Assembly: GCA_903907995.1 (NCBI GenBank)
Contig: CAIVQH010000013.1
Span: 62,001 to 126,000 of the forward strand
Reading direction: 5' to 3'
Source of the DNA: an uncultured Verrucomicrobiota bacterium
GTDB taxonomy: Bacteria; Verrucomicrobiota; Verrucomicrobiia; Limisphaerales; UBA9464
Length of the DNA: 64,000 nucleotides
Below the pieces are notes generated by a model, which had not been told where the DNA came from, did no database searches, and saw nothing but the letters and a program-made list of their open reading frames with translations. Of this stretch, positions 53,949 to 63,239 are shown one piece after another. Made by a program: the position numbers and the translations under genes. Numbering within the stretch: position 1 is the first letter of the stretch; every line of letters begins with the position of its first letter.

Positions 53949-54116
53949 GATTCCGGAGCGCGAGCGTAGGCAGCGCCCCACCCGCAGCAACTTCAGATGG
54001 CCGGATCACCATTTGGGAACCGCACGCTTCCGGTGCGAGTCCCGCCGCTGCGGCTGGTCCTCCGGACACAGCCGCGCCCCCCGCTCGAAACCGTTCAGCG
54101 CACCGCCTCTCCAACC

Positions 54117-54683
54117 CTAGAAATGCTGGCGCAATTTGAGTAGGGCGACGGTGCCCAGGATCAGGCTCACATTGGCCAGCAGGGCGGCCGCCAGGTCATC
54201 GACCACCACGCCCCAGCCGCCGGGAAGATTTTGGAGCGAACGAACCGGCCACGGCTTCCAGATGTCGAAGAGGCGAAAGAGAAGAAAGCCTGCGAACAGG
54301 ACCGGCCAGGTGTTGGGGATGCCGGTTGTCTCCGGGATCTCGGTCCCTGCAAAGCGGACATTCCGCCAGGGCATAAATTCCAAAGAGGCCGATATCCAGA
54401 CGGCAAGTGCCCAAATTCCGGCATAGACAACCGGCAGGGCGACAATCTCATCCAATACGATGGATCCGGGATCTTTCTGACCGAGGATCTGTTCCGCGCG
54501 GCCGCAAACCCAGACGGCCACAGGCACGCTTAGCACCATCAGGAGCAACACCGCGCTGGGCGGAAACATGACCACCAACAGCACCGACCACACCACGCCC
54601 AGCATCGAGCCCCACGTCCCAGGCGCGAACGGGATACGGCCGATGCCGAATCCCTGGGCCACCCACACGATGAATTTGGGCAT
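54117..54683 (-). CDS. pgpA: Phosphatidylglycerophosphatase A
   Basis: 188 residues. Removes the phosphate from phosphatidylglycerol-phosphate. FGIGRIPFAPGTWGS at the N-terminus, SIVLDEIVALP, FRLFDIWKPWPVRSL and GGWGVVVDDLAAAL are the PgpA signatures, with about four membrane segments. It directly follows pgsA, whose stop overlaps its start by one base (TGATG). Together they make phosphatidylglycerol from CDP-diacylglycerol. An insertion near residues 105-125 (LEFMPWRNVRFAGTEIPETT) is longer than usual. Confidence 0.9.
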   Translation of the reverse strand: MPKFIVWVAQGFGIGRIPFAPGTWGSMLGVVWSVLLVVMFPPSAVLLLMVLSVPVAVWVCGRAEQILGQKDPGSIVLDEIVALPVVYAGIWALAVWISASLEFMPWRNVRFAGTEIPETTGIPNTWPVLFAGFLLFRLFDIWKPWPVRSLQNLPGGWGVVVDDLAAALLANVSLILGTVALLKLRQHF

Positions 54684-55273
54684 CACATGTCCGACAGATA
54701 CAACGCCCGGTTGCGCCACAGATAGATGCTGCCGCTGAAGAGCGTCAGCGCCACCGTGATCCACTTGGCCAGTTCCGCGAAGCGCACGATCCAGGGGATG
54801 CCAAAGAGGTGCCAGCCAAAGACAAATTCCCCCGCCACACCCCATTGCGTGTAACTCAGCATGGTCAGGATGGAGATGATGGTCGTGAGCTGCCAGGCCG
54901 TCTTGTGCTTCCCAAAGCGCTCGGCCGCGAGAATGACGTTCTGGGAGGCGGCCAGCAGGCGCAACCCGGTGATGGCCAGTTCGCGCGCCACGATGATGAT
55001 CACCACCCACGGCTCGATCAGCCGGGGCTCGATGAAGGCGATGAAAGCCGAGCAGGTAAGGATCTTGTCCGCCAGCGGGTCCATGAGGATGCCGAAGTTC
55101 GTGATCAGCCCGCGCCGCCGGGCGATGCTGCCATCCAGATAGTCCGTGATCGCCGCCAGCCACATGAGGATCACCGCCACGGACTCGTACCCGCGAAAGC
55201 CCGTGAACATCACCGCCAGAAAAAGCACGGTGAGCACCATGCGCGAGACGGTCAGCTTGTTGGGCAGGTTCAC
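54683..55273 (-). CDS. pgsA: CDP-diacylglycerol-glycerol-3-phosphate phosphatidyltransferase
   Basis: 196 residues, five or six membrane helices. Makes phosphatidylglycerol-phosphate. The CDP-alcohol phosphotransferase motif DYLDGSIARRRG...GILMDPLADK is complete (D-x2-DG-x2-AR-x8-G-x3-D-x3-D). MNLPNKLTVSRM is the usual start. It is coupled to pgpA. Confidence 0.95.
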   Translation of the reverse strand: MNLPNKLTVSRMVLTVLFLAVMFTGFRGYESVAVILMWLAAITDYLDGSIARRRGLITNFGILMDPLADKILTCSAFIAFIEPRLIEPWVVIIIVARELAITGLRLLAASQNVILAAERFGKHKTAWQLTTIISILTMLSYTQWGVAGEFVFGWHLFGIPWIVRFAELAKWITVALTLFSGSIYLWRNRALYLSDM

Positions 55274-55391
55274 AGGGAGAGCGAGACGCGCCGGGAATAG
55301 CGGCGGTGACAGGGAACGGCGAACAGAAAATGCAACCGTCCGGGGATCAGGTCACATCGTTTCATGGTGGACAGCCGTGATATCAGGGAGT

Positions 55392-55468
55392 TGGTGGGGC
55401 GAGCGTCCTCGCGAGCCGGAGCGGGATATGGCGGGGGGGCCACGGCTCGCGAGGGCGCTCGCCCCACC
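55392..55468. repeat. 77-bp inverted repeat (GGTGGGGCGAGC arms)
   Basis: The left arm 55392-55416 and right arm 55444-55468 are reverse complements with few mismatches (outer end GGTGGGGCGAGCG, against CGCTCGCCCCACC). It lies in a 254-bp gap between pgsA and the YqeY gene. A MITE-like or attenuator-like structure without T-run. Confidence 0.8.
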
Positions 55469-55527
55469 GCGATTTTTCCCGTGCGCCGCCAACCGGTCAG
55501 AATAGGCACTAGAGGGATGGGTCCCGC

Positions 55528-55974
55528 TCAGGGCAGGAGCTTGTTGACGAGCGTGCTCAGGGAGCGTCCGTCGATCCGGCCCGCCGCCTTGGCCTGGGCG
55601 ATCTTCATCACGGCACCCATGTCCTTCTTGCTGGTCGCGCCGGCCTCGGCAATGGCGGCCATCACCAGCGCCTCGGTCTCCTCGGGCGTAAGCTGCTTGG
55701 GCAGAAGTTCCTCCAGGACTTTCAGCTCGCCCCGTTCCTTCGCGGCGAGTTCGGGCCGGCCGCCCTTTTCGAACTCCTCGCTGGAATCCCGGCGCTTCTT
55801 CGCCTCCTTCTGGACGACCGCCAACACGTCGGCATCACTGAGGGCGTCCACCTTCTTCTCGATCTGGACGTAGCCAATGGCCGACTTGAGCATCCGCAGG
55901 GTACCGGTGCGTTCGGCATCCTTCGCCATCATGGAGGCTTTGAGTTCGGCGGAGATTTTTTCGGTCAGGGTCAT
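55528..55974 (-). CDS. YqeY/GatB C-terminal-like domain protein
   Basis: 148 residues. The YqeY family signature runs through the whole chain: TEKISAELKASMMAKDAERT, LRMLKSAIGYVQIEKK, DVLAVVQKEAKKRRDSSEEF, LLPKQLTPEETEALV and SKKDMGAVMKIAQAKAAGR. It resembles the tail domain of GatB, which binds the tRNA elbow, so a tRNA-binding role is likely. Twenty bases separate it from the UVR-motif gene upstream. Confidence 0.93.
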   Translation of the reverse strand: MTLTEKISAELKASMMAKDAERTGTLRMLKSAIGYVQIEKKVDALSDADVLAVVQKEAKKRRDSSEEFEKGGRPELAAKERGELKVLEELLPKQLTPEETEALVMAAIAEAGATSKKDMGAVMKIAQAKAAGRIDGRSLSTLVNKLLP

Positions 55975-55993
55975 AATTGAAAACGGACGGGGA

Positions 55994-56758
55994 TCACTTG
56001 TCGGAGGCGGACAGCTTCTTCATCTGGTCGCGCACCTGGGCAGCCTTTTCGTAGTCTTCCACCTGGATGGCCTCGTCGAGAGCGCGCTGCAGCTTCTCCA
56101 GCTCGGAGAGCGGTTTCTTCTGCTGCACCTCGGACATCCATCCGCGCAGGGAGGAGATTTCGCCGCTGTTTTCCAGCAGGTCCTCGCGTTCGTTCTCCCG
56201 GTAAAAGGATTCCAGCTCCTCGATGCCTTCCTCGATGGCCTTGATGGCCGCCGTGAAGCGCTTCTTGCGGAGCGCCGCCGTGCCCCGGGCGCGGGTGCGG
56301 ATCATGAGCAGCTGCGGGGCGAACTGCAGAAGCGACCAGGCGAGCTCGTCGGTCTCGGCAAATTCGGCGGCGAACTCGAAGAGCTGCAGGTTGCGCTCGC
56401 AGTCGCGTTCCACCGCCTTGAAATCCTCCAACTGGAAGTAGCAGATGTAGCGGTGGTGGTACTGGATGGACTCCTGCTGCAGCTTGGCACACGCCTCGGA
56501 GTCGAGGGCAAACTCCTCGTCATCACCGTCGTTGTCCTCGCGGTGCTGGCGCAGGCGGTCCTGCTGGAAATCAAACCAGGACTCGTGTCCGAGCGGGCGC
56601 TTCCCGTCAGGGCGGCCCTCGGCGTTCATCTGGAGAATGCCCAGATCCACGCGGAGCTGGACCTTCTCGGTGCCGTCCTTGCCCTTGAAACGACGCGCCA
56701 CCACCTGTCCCGGTTGATAATCCCAGTTGGCGAGGAGCTCGCTGATATCGAAACTCAT
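55994..56758 (-). CDS. UVR-motif (UvrB/UvrC-like) protein
   Basis: 254 residues. The C-terminal end contains a clear UVR motif: PLSELEKLQRALDEAIQVED, then YEKAAQVRDQMKKL. In UvrB, UvrC and McsA this motif mediates protein contacts. The rest is helical and acidic (REDNDGDDEEFALDSEACAK, FAAEFAETDELAW) without zinc cysteines, so it is not a standard McsA. Function unknown; possibly a stress or repair adaptor. Upstream of yqeY on the same strand. Confidence 0.75.
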   Translation of the reverse strand: MSFDISELLANWDYQPGQVVARRFKGKDGTEKVQLRVDLGILQMNAEGRPDGKRPLGHESWFDFQQDRLRQHREDNDGDDEEFALDSEACAKLQQESIQYHHRYICYFQLEDFKAVERDCERNLQLFEFAAEFAETDELAWSLLQFAPQLLMIRTRARGTAALRKKRFTAAIKAIEEGIEELESFYRENEREDLLENSGEISSLRGWMSEVQQKKPLSELEKLQRALDEAIQVEDYEKAAQVRDQMKKLSASDK

Positions 56759-56849
56759 GTTTCGGCCAAGATGGGTGGCGCGGGGAGGCGAGTCAATTCC
56801 ACCCCGCTACGATCCTCCGTCCCACCCGGATGCCGATAAGAGAGATATT

Positions 56850-57605
56850 TTATTCGGTCAGCTCCTCCGTTGGCCGCTCCGCCAGCTCGCACACAGGTCC
56901 GACGCAGACGACGAACTCACCCTTGCGCGGACGTGCCTGCAATTGCGTCAGCAGCTCGGCGGGAGTGCCCCGCAGCCACTCCTCAAACTTCTTGGAAAGT
57001 TCCCGCGCGAGCACCACCGGACGCATCGGGTAGGCCAACGTCAATTCTGTGACCAGCCGTTCGATGCGGAAGGGAGACTCGTAGAACACCAGCGTGCCCG
57101 GGACCGCCGCCAGGGCCGCCAAACGGTTCGCGCGCTGTCCCGACTTATGCGGCAGGAAGCCCACGAAATGAAACTCATCCGTGGGCAGGCCGCTGGCGGT
57201 CAGTCCCGCCACGAGCGCGCAAGCGCCCGGCACCGGCTCGATCCGGCAGCCCGCCGCGACCGCCGCCGCGACCACCCGCTGACCGGGATCGCTGATGCCC
57301 GGGGAGCCGGCGTCGGTCACCAGGGCGATTATCTCGCCGCGCTGAAGCCGGCCGACAAATTCCGCGCTGCGCCGGGCCTCGTTGAACTTGAAGTAGCTGA
57401 GCAGCGGCTTGGTGATGCCAAAGTGCCGGAGGAGCTGCCCGGTATGCCGCGTGTCCTCCGCCGCCACCACATCGCACTCGCGCAGCACCCTTAAGGCCCG
57501 CAGGGTGATGTCCTCCAAGTTCCCGATCGGTGTGGCGACAAGGTACAGCGTCCCCGGAATGAGCGGGGGAGGCGCGGAAGGCGCAGGGGAAGCCGGAGTG
57601 TCCAC
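56850..57605 (-). CDS. rsmI: 16S rRNA (cytidine-1402-2'-O)-methyltransferase
   Basis: 251 residues, GTG start. Tetrapyrrole-methylase-fold SAM enzyme modifying C1402 of the decoding centre. LYLVATPIGNLEDITLRAL, VVAAEDTRHTGQLL, LVTDAGSPGISDPG, VPGACALVAGLTASGLP and VFYESPFRI are the RsmI signatures. The N-terminus before LYLVATP is Pro/Ala-rich, hinting that the true start could be internal. Confidence 0.95.
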   Translation of the reverse strand: MDTPASPAPSAPPPLIPGTLYLVATPIGNLEDITLRALRVLRECDVVAAEDTRHTGQLLRHFGITKPLLSYFKFNEARRSAEFVGRLQRGEIIALVTDAGSPGISDPGQRVVAAAVAAGCRIEPVPGACALVAGLTASGLPTDEFHFVGFLPHKSGQRANRLAALAAVPGTLVFYESPFRIERLVTELTLAYPMRPVVLARELSKKFEEWLRGTPAELLTQLQARPRKGEFVVCVGPVCELAERPTEELTE

Positions 57606-57984
57606 ACGGGAGATTTAGAGGAACTTGGGGTGGTTTGCGAGTGTTGGGGCACCTTTTTCAATCGGGGACCGCTCAGTGCCGGGGCAGCCAGTTTCCGGTT
57701 TTCGGTTTTCGGTTTTCAGCGCAGCCGGCCCTTAGCGGCCGAGGGCGACAGGCGGGATTCGTACCGCCCGAAACGGAGTTCTGAGAAATGTCCGGCCCGA
57801 ACACCCACGGCTTTTGACCCGAAAACTGAAAACCGATAACCGAAACAGCGGCATTGAACGCCGGCTTGCCCAAATCGCTCCATCCCCACTGAATTGCGTT
57901 TGGTGGTTGCGTGCCGGGTGTCAGATTGAGTTTGATCCGCCATCTCTGACCGAAACCGGAGTTGTGGAAGCTGTGCCGACAACG
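57606..57984. other. 379-bp intergenic region between rsmI and bamA
   Basis: Between divergent genes. It holds the inverted microrepeat (57691-57719 with 57819-57846), with TTTTCGGTTTTC words on the left and GAAAACTGAAAACC on the right. The region must also contain the promoters of rsmI and bamA, which I cannot point to. No protein gene seen. Confidence 0.5.
57691..57846. repeat. Inverted microrepeat (GGTTTTC words)
   Basis: Left arm 57691-57719 and right arm 57819-57846 are imperfect inverted copies made of GTTTTCGG-type units. About 100 bases of ordinary sequence lie between. Word-repeats of this kind recur across the window, each with its own word. Confidence 0.7.
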
Positions 57985-60516
57985 ATGAAATACGTCTCTC
58001 CCCGCTGGCTGCGCGTTAGCGCGGTGGTGCTTGCCTGCCTGCAGTTCGCCGCCATGGCCCAACAGGCCGAGGCGCCGGTCGCGCCACCGATCGAAAAGAT
58101 CATCATCAAGCACATCGGCCCGCCGGCCGTGAGCGATGAGCTGATCCGGGCCAACATCCGCGTCAAGGAAGGCGACCCCTTCAGCCAGGTCAGCCTGGAC
58201 GACGATGTGCGCAACCTCATCGGGACCGGCTACTTCTACAACGTGCGCGTCGGTGAGGAACGCGGCGAGAAGGGCCTGACCGTCACCTATGCCGTGCAGG
58301 GCAAACCGGTGCTTACCGAGATCCGCTTCACCGGCAACAAGAAGTACAGCTACAGCAAATTGCGCAAGAAGGTGACTTCCAAGGCCGGCGACCCGCTGGA
58401 TGAGCGAAAGCTCTTCAATGACGCCCAGGAAATCCTGAAGATGTACCAGAAGGCCGGGATGCAGAAGACCACGGTCGAGTACAAGCCGAGCATCAACGAA
58501 AACCTCGGCAAGGGCACCGTCACCTTCGAGATCACCGAGGCGCCGAAGGTCCGGATCAAGGACGTCGTCTTCGATGGCGCGACCCATTTCAAGCAGTCCA
58601 AGCTGCGCAAGACGATCAAGACCCGGCGCTGGTGGATGTGGTCGTGGCTCACCGGCAGCGGCAAGCTCAAGGACGAGGAGTTCGAAGAGGACAAGGAGAA
58701 GCTCCACGACTTCTACGCCGAGAACGGCTACATCGACTTCGAGCTGAAGGACGTGAAGTTCGACTACCTGAGGACGAACCGCATGGTCCTGCACCTCGAC
58801 GTCAGCGAGGGCACGCAGTACAAGGTCGGCGGTGTCGAGTTCAAGGGCAACGAGCTCTTCAAGCGCGAGGAGATCGTCGCCAACCTGCGTTCCAAAGATA
58901 ACGAGAAGAACTACCGCGGCCTGCAGCTCAAGCCGGGTGCCGTTTTCACCCCCAAGAAGCTGGAAAAGGACACCGAGGCCATCGAGGACTTCTACGGCAG
59001 CCAGGGCTACATTGAAAGCCGGGCCAACCCGCAGAAGATCGCGAACATCGAGAAGGGCACGCTCGACCTCCAGTACAACATCCGTGAGGGCGACAAGTTC
59101 TACATCGAGCGCATCGACATCAAGGGCAACACCAAGACCAAGGACAAGGTCATCCGCCGCGAGCTGGCCATCACGCCGGGCGAACCGTTTGACATGGTCC
59201 GAGTGAAGATCAGCAAGGCCCGCCTCGAGCAGATGCAGTATTTCGAGAAGGTTGACGCCAAGCCCGAGGATACCGCCATCGCCAACCGGAAGAACCTCGT
59301 CATCGGCGTCGAGGAGAAGAACACCGGCAACATCGCGGTCGGCGCGGGCTTCAGCTCGGTGGACAGCATCGTCGGCTTTGTCGAGGTCACGCAGGGCAAC
59401 TTTGACCTCTTCAATCCGCCCTACTTCACCGGTGGCGGCGAAAAGGCCCGCATCCGGGCCCAGTACGGTTCCCAACGGCAGGACTACATCATCGGCTTCA
59501 CCGAGCCATGGTTCCTCGGCCGGCGCCTGCGGCTCGACACCGAGGTGTATTACCGCCAGCTCAACTACCTGTCGGACAACTACCAGCAGACCCAGGTGGG
59601 CGGTCACGTCGGGCTGACCAAGCAGCTGCCGTTCAACCTCACCGGCGGCATCAATTACACGCTGGAAAACATCGGGATCAAGTTCTCGGACACCTACAAG
59701 GCGACGTACCCGGCGCAGGTCACGAACATCAGCAGCGTCAACCTGCCTGGCGGACAGGTCGGCAGCGTGACCAACGTGGTGGCCGGCCCGCAGCCGCAGC
59801 TGCTGCAGGAAGAGGGCGACCGGCTGGTCTCCCGCCTCGACTTCTCGCTGGCGCACGACACGCGAAACAGCGCGCTGCTGCCCACCCGCGGCCACCGCAT
59901 CGAGTTCGCCCCCGAACTGGTCGGCGGCCCGCTCGGCGGCGACGTGGACTTCTACAAGCTGGAGCTGCGCGTCGCCCAGTACTGGACTCCGCAACGGCTC
60001 GCGCCGCCCTCCAGCGTGTGGCAGGACATCCTCGAGGGGCACGTGCTTGAACTCACCGGCAAGGTTGGCGTCGTGGATGCCTACGGCAACGGTGACCGCG
60101 GCGACAAGAACCGCGTGCCGCTCTTCGACCGCAACTACCTCGGCGGCCTCTACTCCCTGCGCGGCTACAAGTACCGCAAGATCGGTCCCGTGGATGAGCT
60201 GACCGGTGAGCCCATCGGCGGCGACACCTATTGGACCGGCACCGCCGAGTACAGCATCCCCATCATTGAACGCCTGCGCTTCGCCGTGTTCTATGATGCT
60301 GGCATGGTTTACAAGTCGCCCTACAGCTTCACGCCCTACAAGTACTCGGACGGCTCGACGACCGGCACCTACGCCGACAACTTCGGCTTCGGCATCCGCC
60401 TGAACCTGCCCATCGGCCCGCTGCGGCTCGACTACGGCATCCCCATCACCCACGACAAGTATTCGGGCAATGGCGGCCAGTTCCAATTCGGCGTTGGCTA
60501 CACCCGCGATTTCTGA
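57985..60516 (+). CDS. bamA: Outer membrane protein assembly factor BamA
   Basis: 843 residues. Signal peptide (about 1-25, ending AAMAQ), five POTRA domains (about 35-420, each with GN or G-x-F turns such as RFTGNKKYSY and VDFKGNELF-like EFKGNELFKRE), and a 16-strand barrel ending in F (FQFGVGYTRDF). The barrel has the lateral-gate/L6 region with GLYSLRGYKYRKIGP, the VRGF-like motif here reading LRGY. It inserts outer-membrane proteins. The Skp-like chaperone gene follows 31 bases later, and ispD comes after that. Confidence 0.95.
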   Translation: MKYVSPRWLRVSAVVLACLQFAAMAQQAEAPVAPPIEKIIIKHIGPPAVSDELIRANIRVKEGDPFSQVSLDDDVRNLIGTGYFYNVRVGEERGEKGLTVTYAVQGKPVLTEIRFTGNKKYSYSKLRKKVTSKAGDPLDERKLFNDAQEILKMYQKAGMQKTTVEYKPSINENLGKGTVTFEITEAPKVRIKDVVFDGATHFKQSKLRKTIKTRRWWMWSWLTGSGKLKDEEFEEDKEKLHDFYAENGYIDFELKDVKFDYLRTNRMVLHLDVSEGTQYKVGGVEFKGNELFKREEIVANLRSKDNEKNYRGLQLKPGAVFTPKKLEKDTEAIEDFYGSQGYIESRANPQKIANIEKGTLDLQYNIREGDKFYIERIDIKGNTKTKDKVIRRELAITPGEPFDMVRVKISKARLEQMQYFEKVDAKPEDTAIANRKNLVIGVEEKNTGNIAVGAGFSSVDSIVGFVEVTQGNFDLFNPPYFTGGGEKARIRAQYGSQRQDYIIGFTEPWFLGRRLRLDTEVYYRQLNYLSDNYQQTQVGGHVGLTKQLPFNLTGGINYTLENIGIKFSDTYKATYPAQVTNISSVNLPGGQVGSVTNVVAGPQPQLLQEEGDRLVSRLDFSLAHDTRNSALLPTRGHRIEFAPELVGGPLGGDVDFYKLELRVAQYWTPQRLAPPSSVWQDILEGHVLELTGKVGVVDAYGNGDRGDKNRVPLFDRNYLGGLYSLRGYKYRKIGPVDELTGEPIGGDTYWTGTAEYSIPIIERLRFAVFYDAGMVYKSPYSFTPYKYSDGSTTGTYADNFGFGIRLNLPIGPLRLDYGIPITHDKYSGNGGQFQFGVGYTRDF

Positions 60517-60547
60517 CAGCCTTTCCGCTCTGTTTTTGAAAACGAAT

Positions 60548-61177
60548 ATGAAAAAGACTCTGATCAAATTCCTCGCCCTGGCCGGCGCCGCACTGATGGC
60601 CACCTCCGCCCACGCCCAGACCAAGGTAGGCGTGGTGGACCTCAAGAAGGTGTTCGACGGCTACTGGCGCACCAAGCAGGCCGACACCCAGCTCAAGGAG
60701 CGTGCGGCCGACTTCGACAAGGCCCGGAACGGCCTCATCGAGGACTACAAGAAGGCCAATGAGGACTTCCGCAAGCTGATCGAGGCCGCCAACGACCAGG
60801 CCGTCGCCGCCGACGAGCGCGACAAGCGCAAGAAGGACCTGGAGAAGAAGCAGGCCGACCTGAAGGAGCAGGAAAACAGCATCCGCACCTTCGACCAGAA
60901 TTCCCGCCAGTCGCTGGGCGAGCAGCAGGGCCGCATGCGTGAGAGCGTGCTCCGCGACATCAAGGGCGCCCTCGAGGAGAAGGCCCGTGGTGGTGGCTAC
61001 CAGATGGTGCTCGACATCGCCGCCGTCTCCGCGAACCAGACGCCGGTCGTCATGTTCACCACGCTCACCGGCTCCGAGAACGACCTCTCCGACGCCGTGC
61101 TGAAGCAGCTGAATGCCAACGCCCCGCCCGAAGGCGCCAAGCCCGAGGAAAAGAAGGAAGAGAAGAAGGACAAGTAA
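60548..61177 (+). CDS. OmpH/Skp-like periplasmic chaperone
   Basis: 209 residues. Signal peptide (MKKTLIKFLALAGAALMATS, ending AHAQ), then KVGVVDLKKVFDGYWRTKQA and two long charged helices (DFDKARNGLIEDYKKANEDF, KKDLEKKQADLKEQENSIRT) typical of Skp, with a return strand (GGGYQMVLDIAAV). The C-terminal tail is Lys/Glu/Pro-rich (GAKPEEKKEEKKDK) and extends beyond the family. It carries unfolded outer-membrane proteins to BamA. Ends at the terminator at 61200. Confidence 0.9.
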   Translation: MKKTLIKFLALAGAALMATSAHAQTKVGVVDLKKVFDGYWRTKQADTQLKERAADFDKARNGLIEDYKKANEDFRKLIEAANDQAVAADERDKRKKDLEKKQADLKEQENSIRTFDQNSRQSLGEQQGRMRESVLRDIKGALEEKARGGGYQMVLDIAAVSANQTPVVMFTTLTGSENDLSDAVLKQLNANAPPEGAKPEEKKEEKKDK

Positions 61178-61199
61178 GCTTCTCCCCATCACCCTTTCA

Positions 61200-61226
61200 G
61201 GCGCGGACCGGTGTCCGCGCCTTTTT
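61200..61226 (+). terminator. Rho-independent terminator after bamA-skp
   Basis: GGCGCGGAC (61200-61208) and GTCCGCGCC (61213-61221) form a 9-bp stem with loop CGGT, followed by TTTTT. It ends the bamA-skp transcript; ispD begins 43 bases further. Confidence 0.92.
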
Positions 61227-61268
61227 CGTGCTCGCCACCGGCCGCGTTCTCCCCGAAACCAAGCCAAC

Positions 61269-61952
61269 ATGACTTCCGCCGTAATCGTCGCCGCCGGTCG
61301 CGGCACCCGCATGGGACCGGGCATCGACAAGCTCTTCCTCGAGGTCGCCGGCGAGCCGGTCATCGTCCATACTTGGCGGCGTTTCGACGCCTGCGCGGCC
61401 GTGGATGAACTGGTGCTGGTCGTGCGCGAGGGCCTGCAGGAAGCCTTTCGCGAGCTGGCGGCCCAGCATGGCTTCCGGAAGCCCTTCCGTTTCGTCGTGG
61501 GCGGGGCCGAGCGGCAGGATTCGGTCTGGAACGGCCTTTCCGCGCTTTCCGCCGAAACGGAGCTGGTGGCCATTCAGGACGGCGCGCGCCCCTGCACACC
61601 CACCGAGGTCATTACCCGCTGCCTTGCCGCCGCCCGCGATCACGGAGCCTCCGTCGCCGCGCAACGCAGCGTGGACACGATCAAGGAATCCGACGGCGGC
61701 ACGCGCATCGCCCGGCATCTCGACCGCTCGCGCCTCTGGGCCGTGCAAACACCCCAATGCTTCCGAGTGGCAGTCATCCGTCGGGCGCTGGAAGCGGTGC
61801 GCTCCGCCGGCAAACAGGTCACCGACGACACCGCCGCCTGTGAACTGATCGGGCAGCCGGTCGAACTGGTCGAATGCGCCGGGCCCAATCCGAAGGTCAC
61901 CGCACCGTCGGATCTGCCGTTCATCGAACTGCTGCTCCGACAGCAGGTGTGA
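61269..61952 (+). CDS. ispD: 2-C-methyl-D-erythritol 4-phosphate cytidylyltransferase
   Basis: 227 residues. Third step of the non-mevalonate isoprenoid pathway: transfers CMP to methylerythritol phosphate. IVAAGRGTRMG (CTP loop), KLFLEVAGEPVI, VVGGAERQDSVWNGL, AIQDGARPCT, WAVQTPQCFRV and TDDTAACEL are IspD signatures. IspF is not adjacent. It starts after the terminator, so it has its own promoter. Confidence 0.95.
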   Translation: MTSAVIVAAGRGTRMGPGIDKLFLEVAGEPVIVHTWRRFDACAAVDELVLVVREGLQEAFRELAAQHGFRKPFRFVVGGAERQDSVWNGLSALSAETELVAIQDGARPCTPTEVITRCLAAARDHGASVAAQRSVDTIKESDGGTRIARHLDRSRLWAVQTPQCFRVAVIRRALEAVRSAGKQVTDDTAACELIGQPVELVECAGPNPKVTAPSDLPFIELLLRQQV

Positions 61953-62018
61953 AGTGAACCTGGTGAGGAATGGTCGGGTTCTTCGCGCCCCACACCTCTT
62001 CTCTCCGGGACTGAACAC

Positions 62019-63239
62019 CTACTTGCGGGCGGTGGGCGCGGCGACAAATGGCGCGTGCCAGGGCGACCAACCCGGCTCGCCCACCTGACGGACGCGCAAC
62101 CAGCCGATGGTCCCGGCGGCCAGTGAAAGTTTGCCCGCGCGGCTGCCGGTGAAAATCCCCTGCCCCGCGCCGATCGTCAGGACCCGGCCTTTTCCTTCTC
62201 CCGGTATCGATTGCCACACGATGTCCCGACCCTCCGCGTCGGTGGCGACCTGGGCTTCCCATGCCGGGGCATCGTCCGGCCCGGTCCGGGACACTGTCGG
62301 GGTGGCTTCGGCCACGACCGGCCCGATAGGGCGGGTGCTGATGACGAAGTTGTCGAACCAGCGGGCCTGCCGTTTCACAGAGCCACGCCCATCCGTGTTG
62401 CAGTAGTTCTCCAGAAAGACGGCATTGATGCCGTACTCCTGCCACTCCCCATGCCAGTCCAGATCCGTGCGCGCCGCTTCGAGCTTGCCATCCACCCACA
62501 GCTCGAACACGCCATCCGCCCGGCCGGGCGTGTTGAGCCGCACGTGCGACTCCACGCAGACCCACCGGCCCGATTCCGCCGGACTGAAGATGGACGTCTG
62601 CGTATTCCGCGAACCCAGCCATTTCAGGTTGGCGAAATCGTTGTAGCGGGTCGTCACCTTGCGGCTGTCGCGAATGCCGGTCGCCGGGTCGATGCAGAGC
62701 ACGTCGCCCTTGCCGCCCCAGACGTGGGCAATCATGCCCTGGCTGTAGTCGCGCCCCGCCATGCAGGTCGCGCGCGCGAGCTTCGCCGGATTGCCCTGCC
62801 AGCCTGGCTCGTGACGGACATAGACCCGCCAGTAAACCTCGCGGAAGGTTTCCTCCGGCCGATGTCCGGCCCCGATCGGGTTCCGCCCCAGCAGCACGTG
62901 AAGGGCGCCGGCGGCAACCTGATCCTTCTCAAACTGGCAGCGCATGGCCCCACCCCGCAACCCGCCGTCGGGGGTCCAGAGAAAGCTGCCCTTCTCCGAA
63001 ACGACTTCGTTGTAACGGACGGGCTCCGTGGGCGCCTGGCTGAAATCGTCGTAAAAGATTACCGCCCCGTCCTGCTCCTGCGGCTGGACCGCCGCCGGCG
63101 TGACCGACGCCACGCGAAGGGCCGACGCTGCCTCCTGGGCATCGGCGACGACGCCTAGGAAACCGGATGCGGCCAAAGCAAGCCCGAGAACGATGGCGTG
63201 GAGAAAATCACGGCAGGTGCATGGATTCATGGTATCCAT
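62019..63239 (-). CDS. Secreted protein with jelly-roll/lyase-like domain
   Basis: 406 residues. A Cys-containing start (MDTMNPCTCRDF), then a signal-type hydrophobic stretch (AIVLGLALAASGFLGVVADA). The main domain includes AVIFYDDFSQ, then EVYWRVYVRHEPGWQG, GRWVCVESHVRLNTPGRADG, VFELWVDGKLEAARTDLDWH and RQARWFDNFVISTRPIG. That reads like a concanavalin-type jelly roll (polysaccharide lyase or binding domain), with a C-terminal beta domain (ATDAEGRDIVWQSIPGEGKG). Enzymatic function not shown. Start uncertain (63239 or 63230). Confidence 0.7.
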   Translation of the reverse strand: MDTMNPCTCRDFLHAIVLGLALAASGFLGVVADAQEAASALRVASVTPAAVQPQEQDGAVIFYDDFSQAPTEPVRYNEVVSEKGSFLWTPDGGLRGGAMRCQFEKDQVAAGALHVLLGRNPIGAGHRPEETFREVYWRVYVRHEPGWQGNPAKLARATCMAGRDYSQGMIAHVWGGKGDVLCIDPATGIRDSRKVTTRYNDFANLKWLGSRNTQTSIFSPAESGRWVCVESHVRLNTPGRADGVFELWVDGKLEAARTDLDWHGEWQEYGINAVFLENYCNTDGRGSVKRQARWFDNFVISTRPIGPVVAEATPTVSRTGPDDAPAWEAQVATDAEGRDIVWQSIPGEGKGRVLTIGAGQGIFTGSRAGKLSLAAGTIGWLRVRQVGEPGWSPWHAPFVAAPTARK

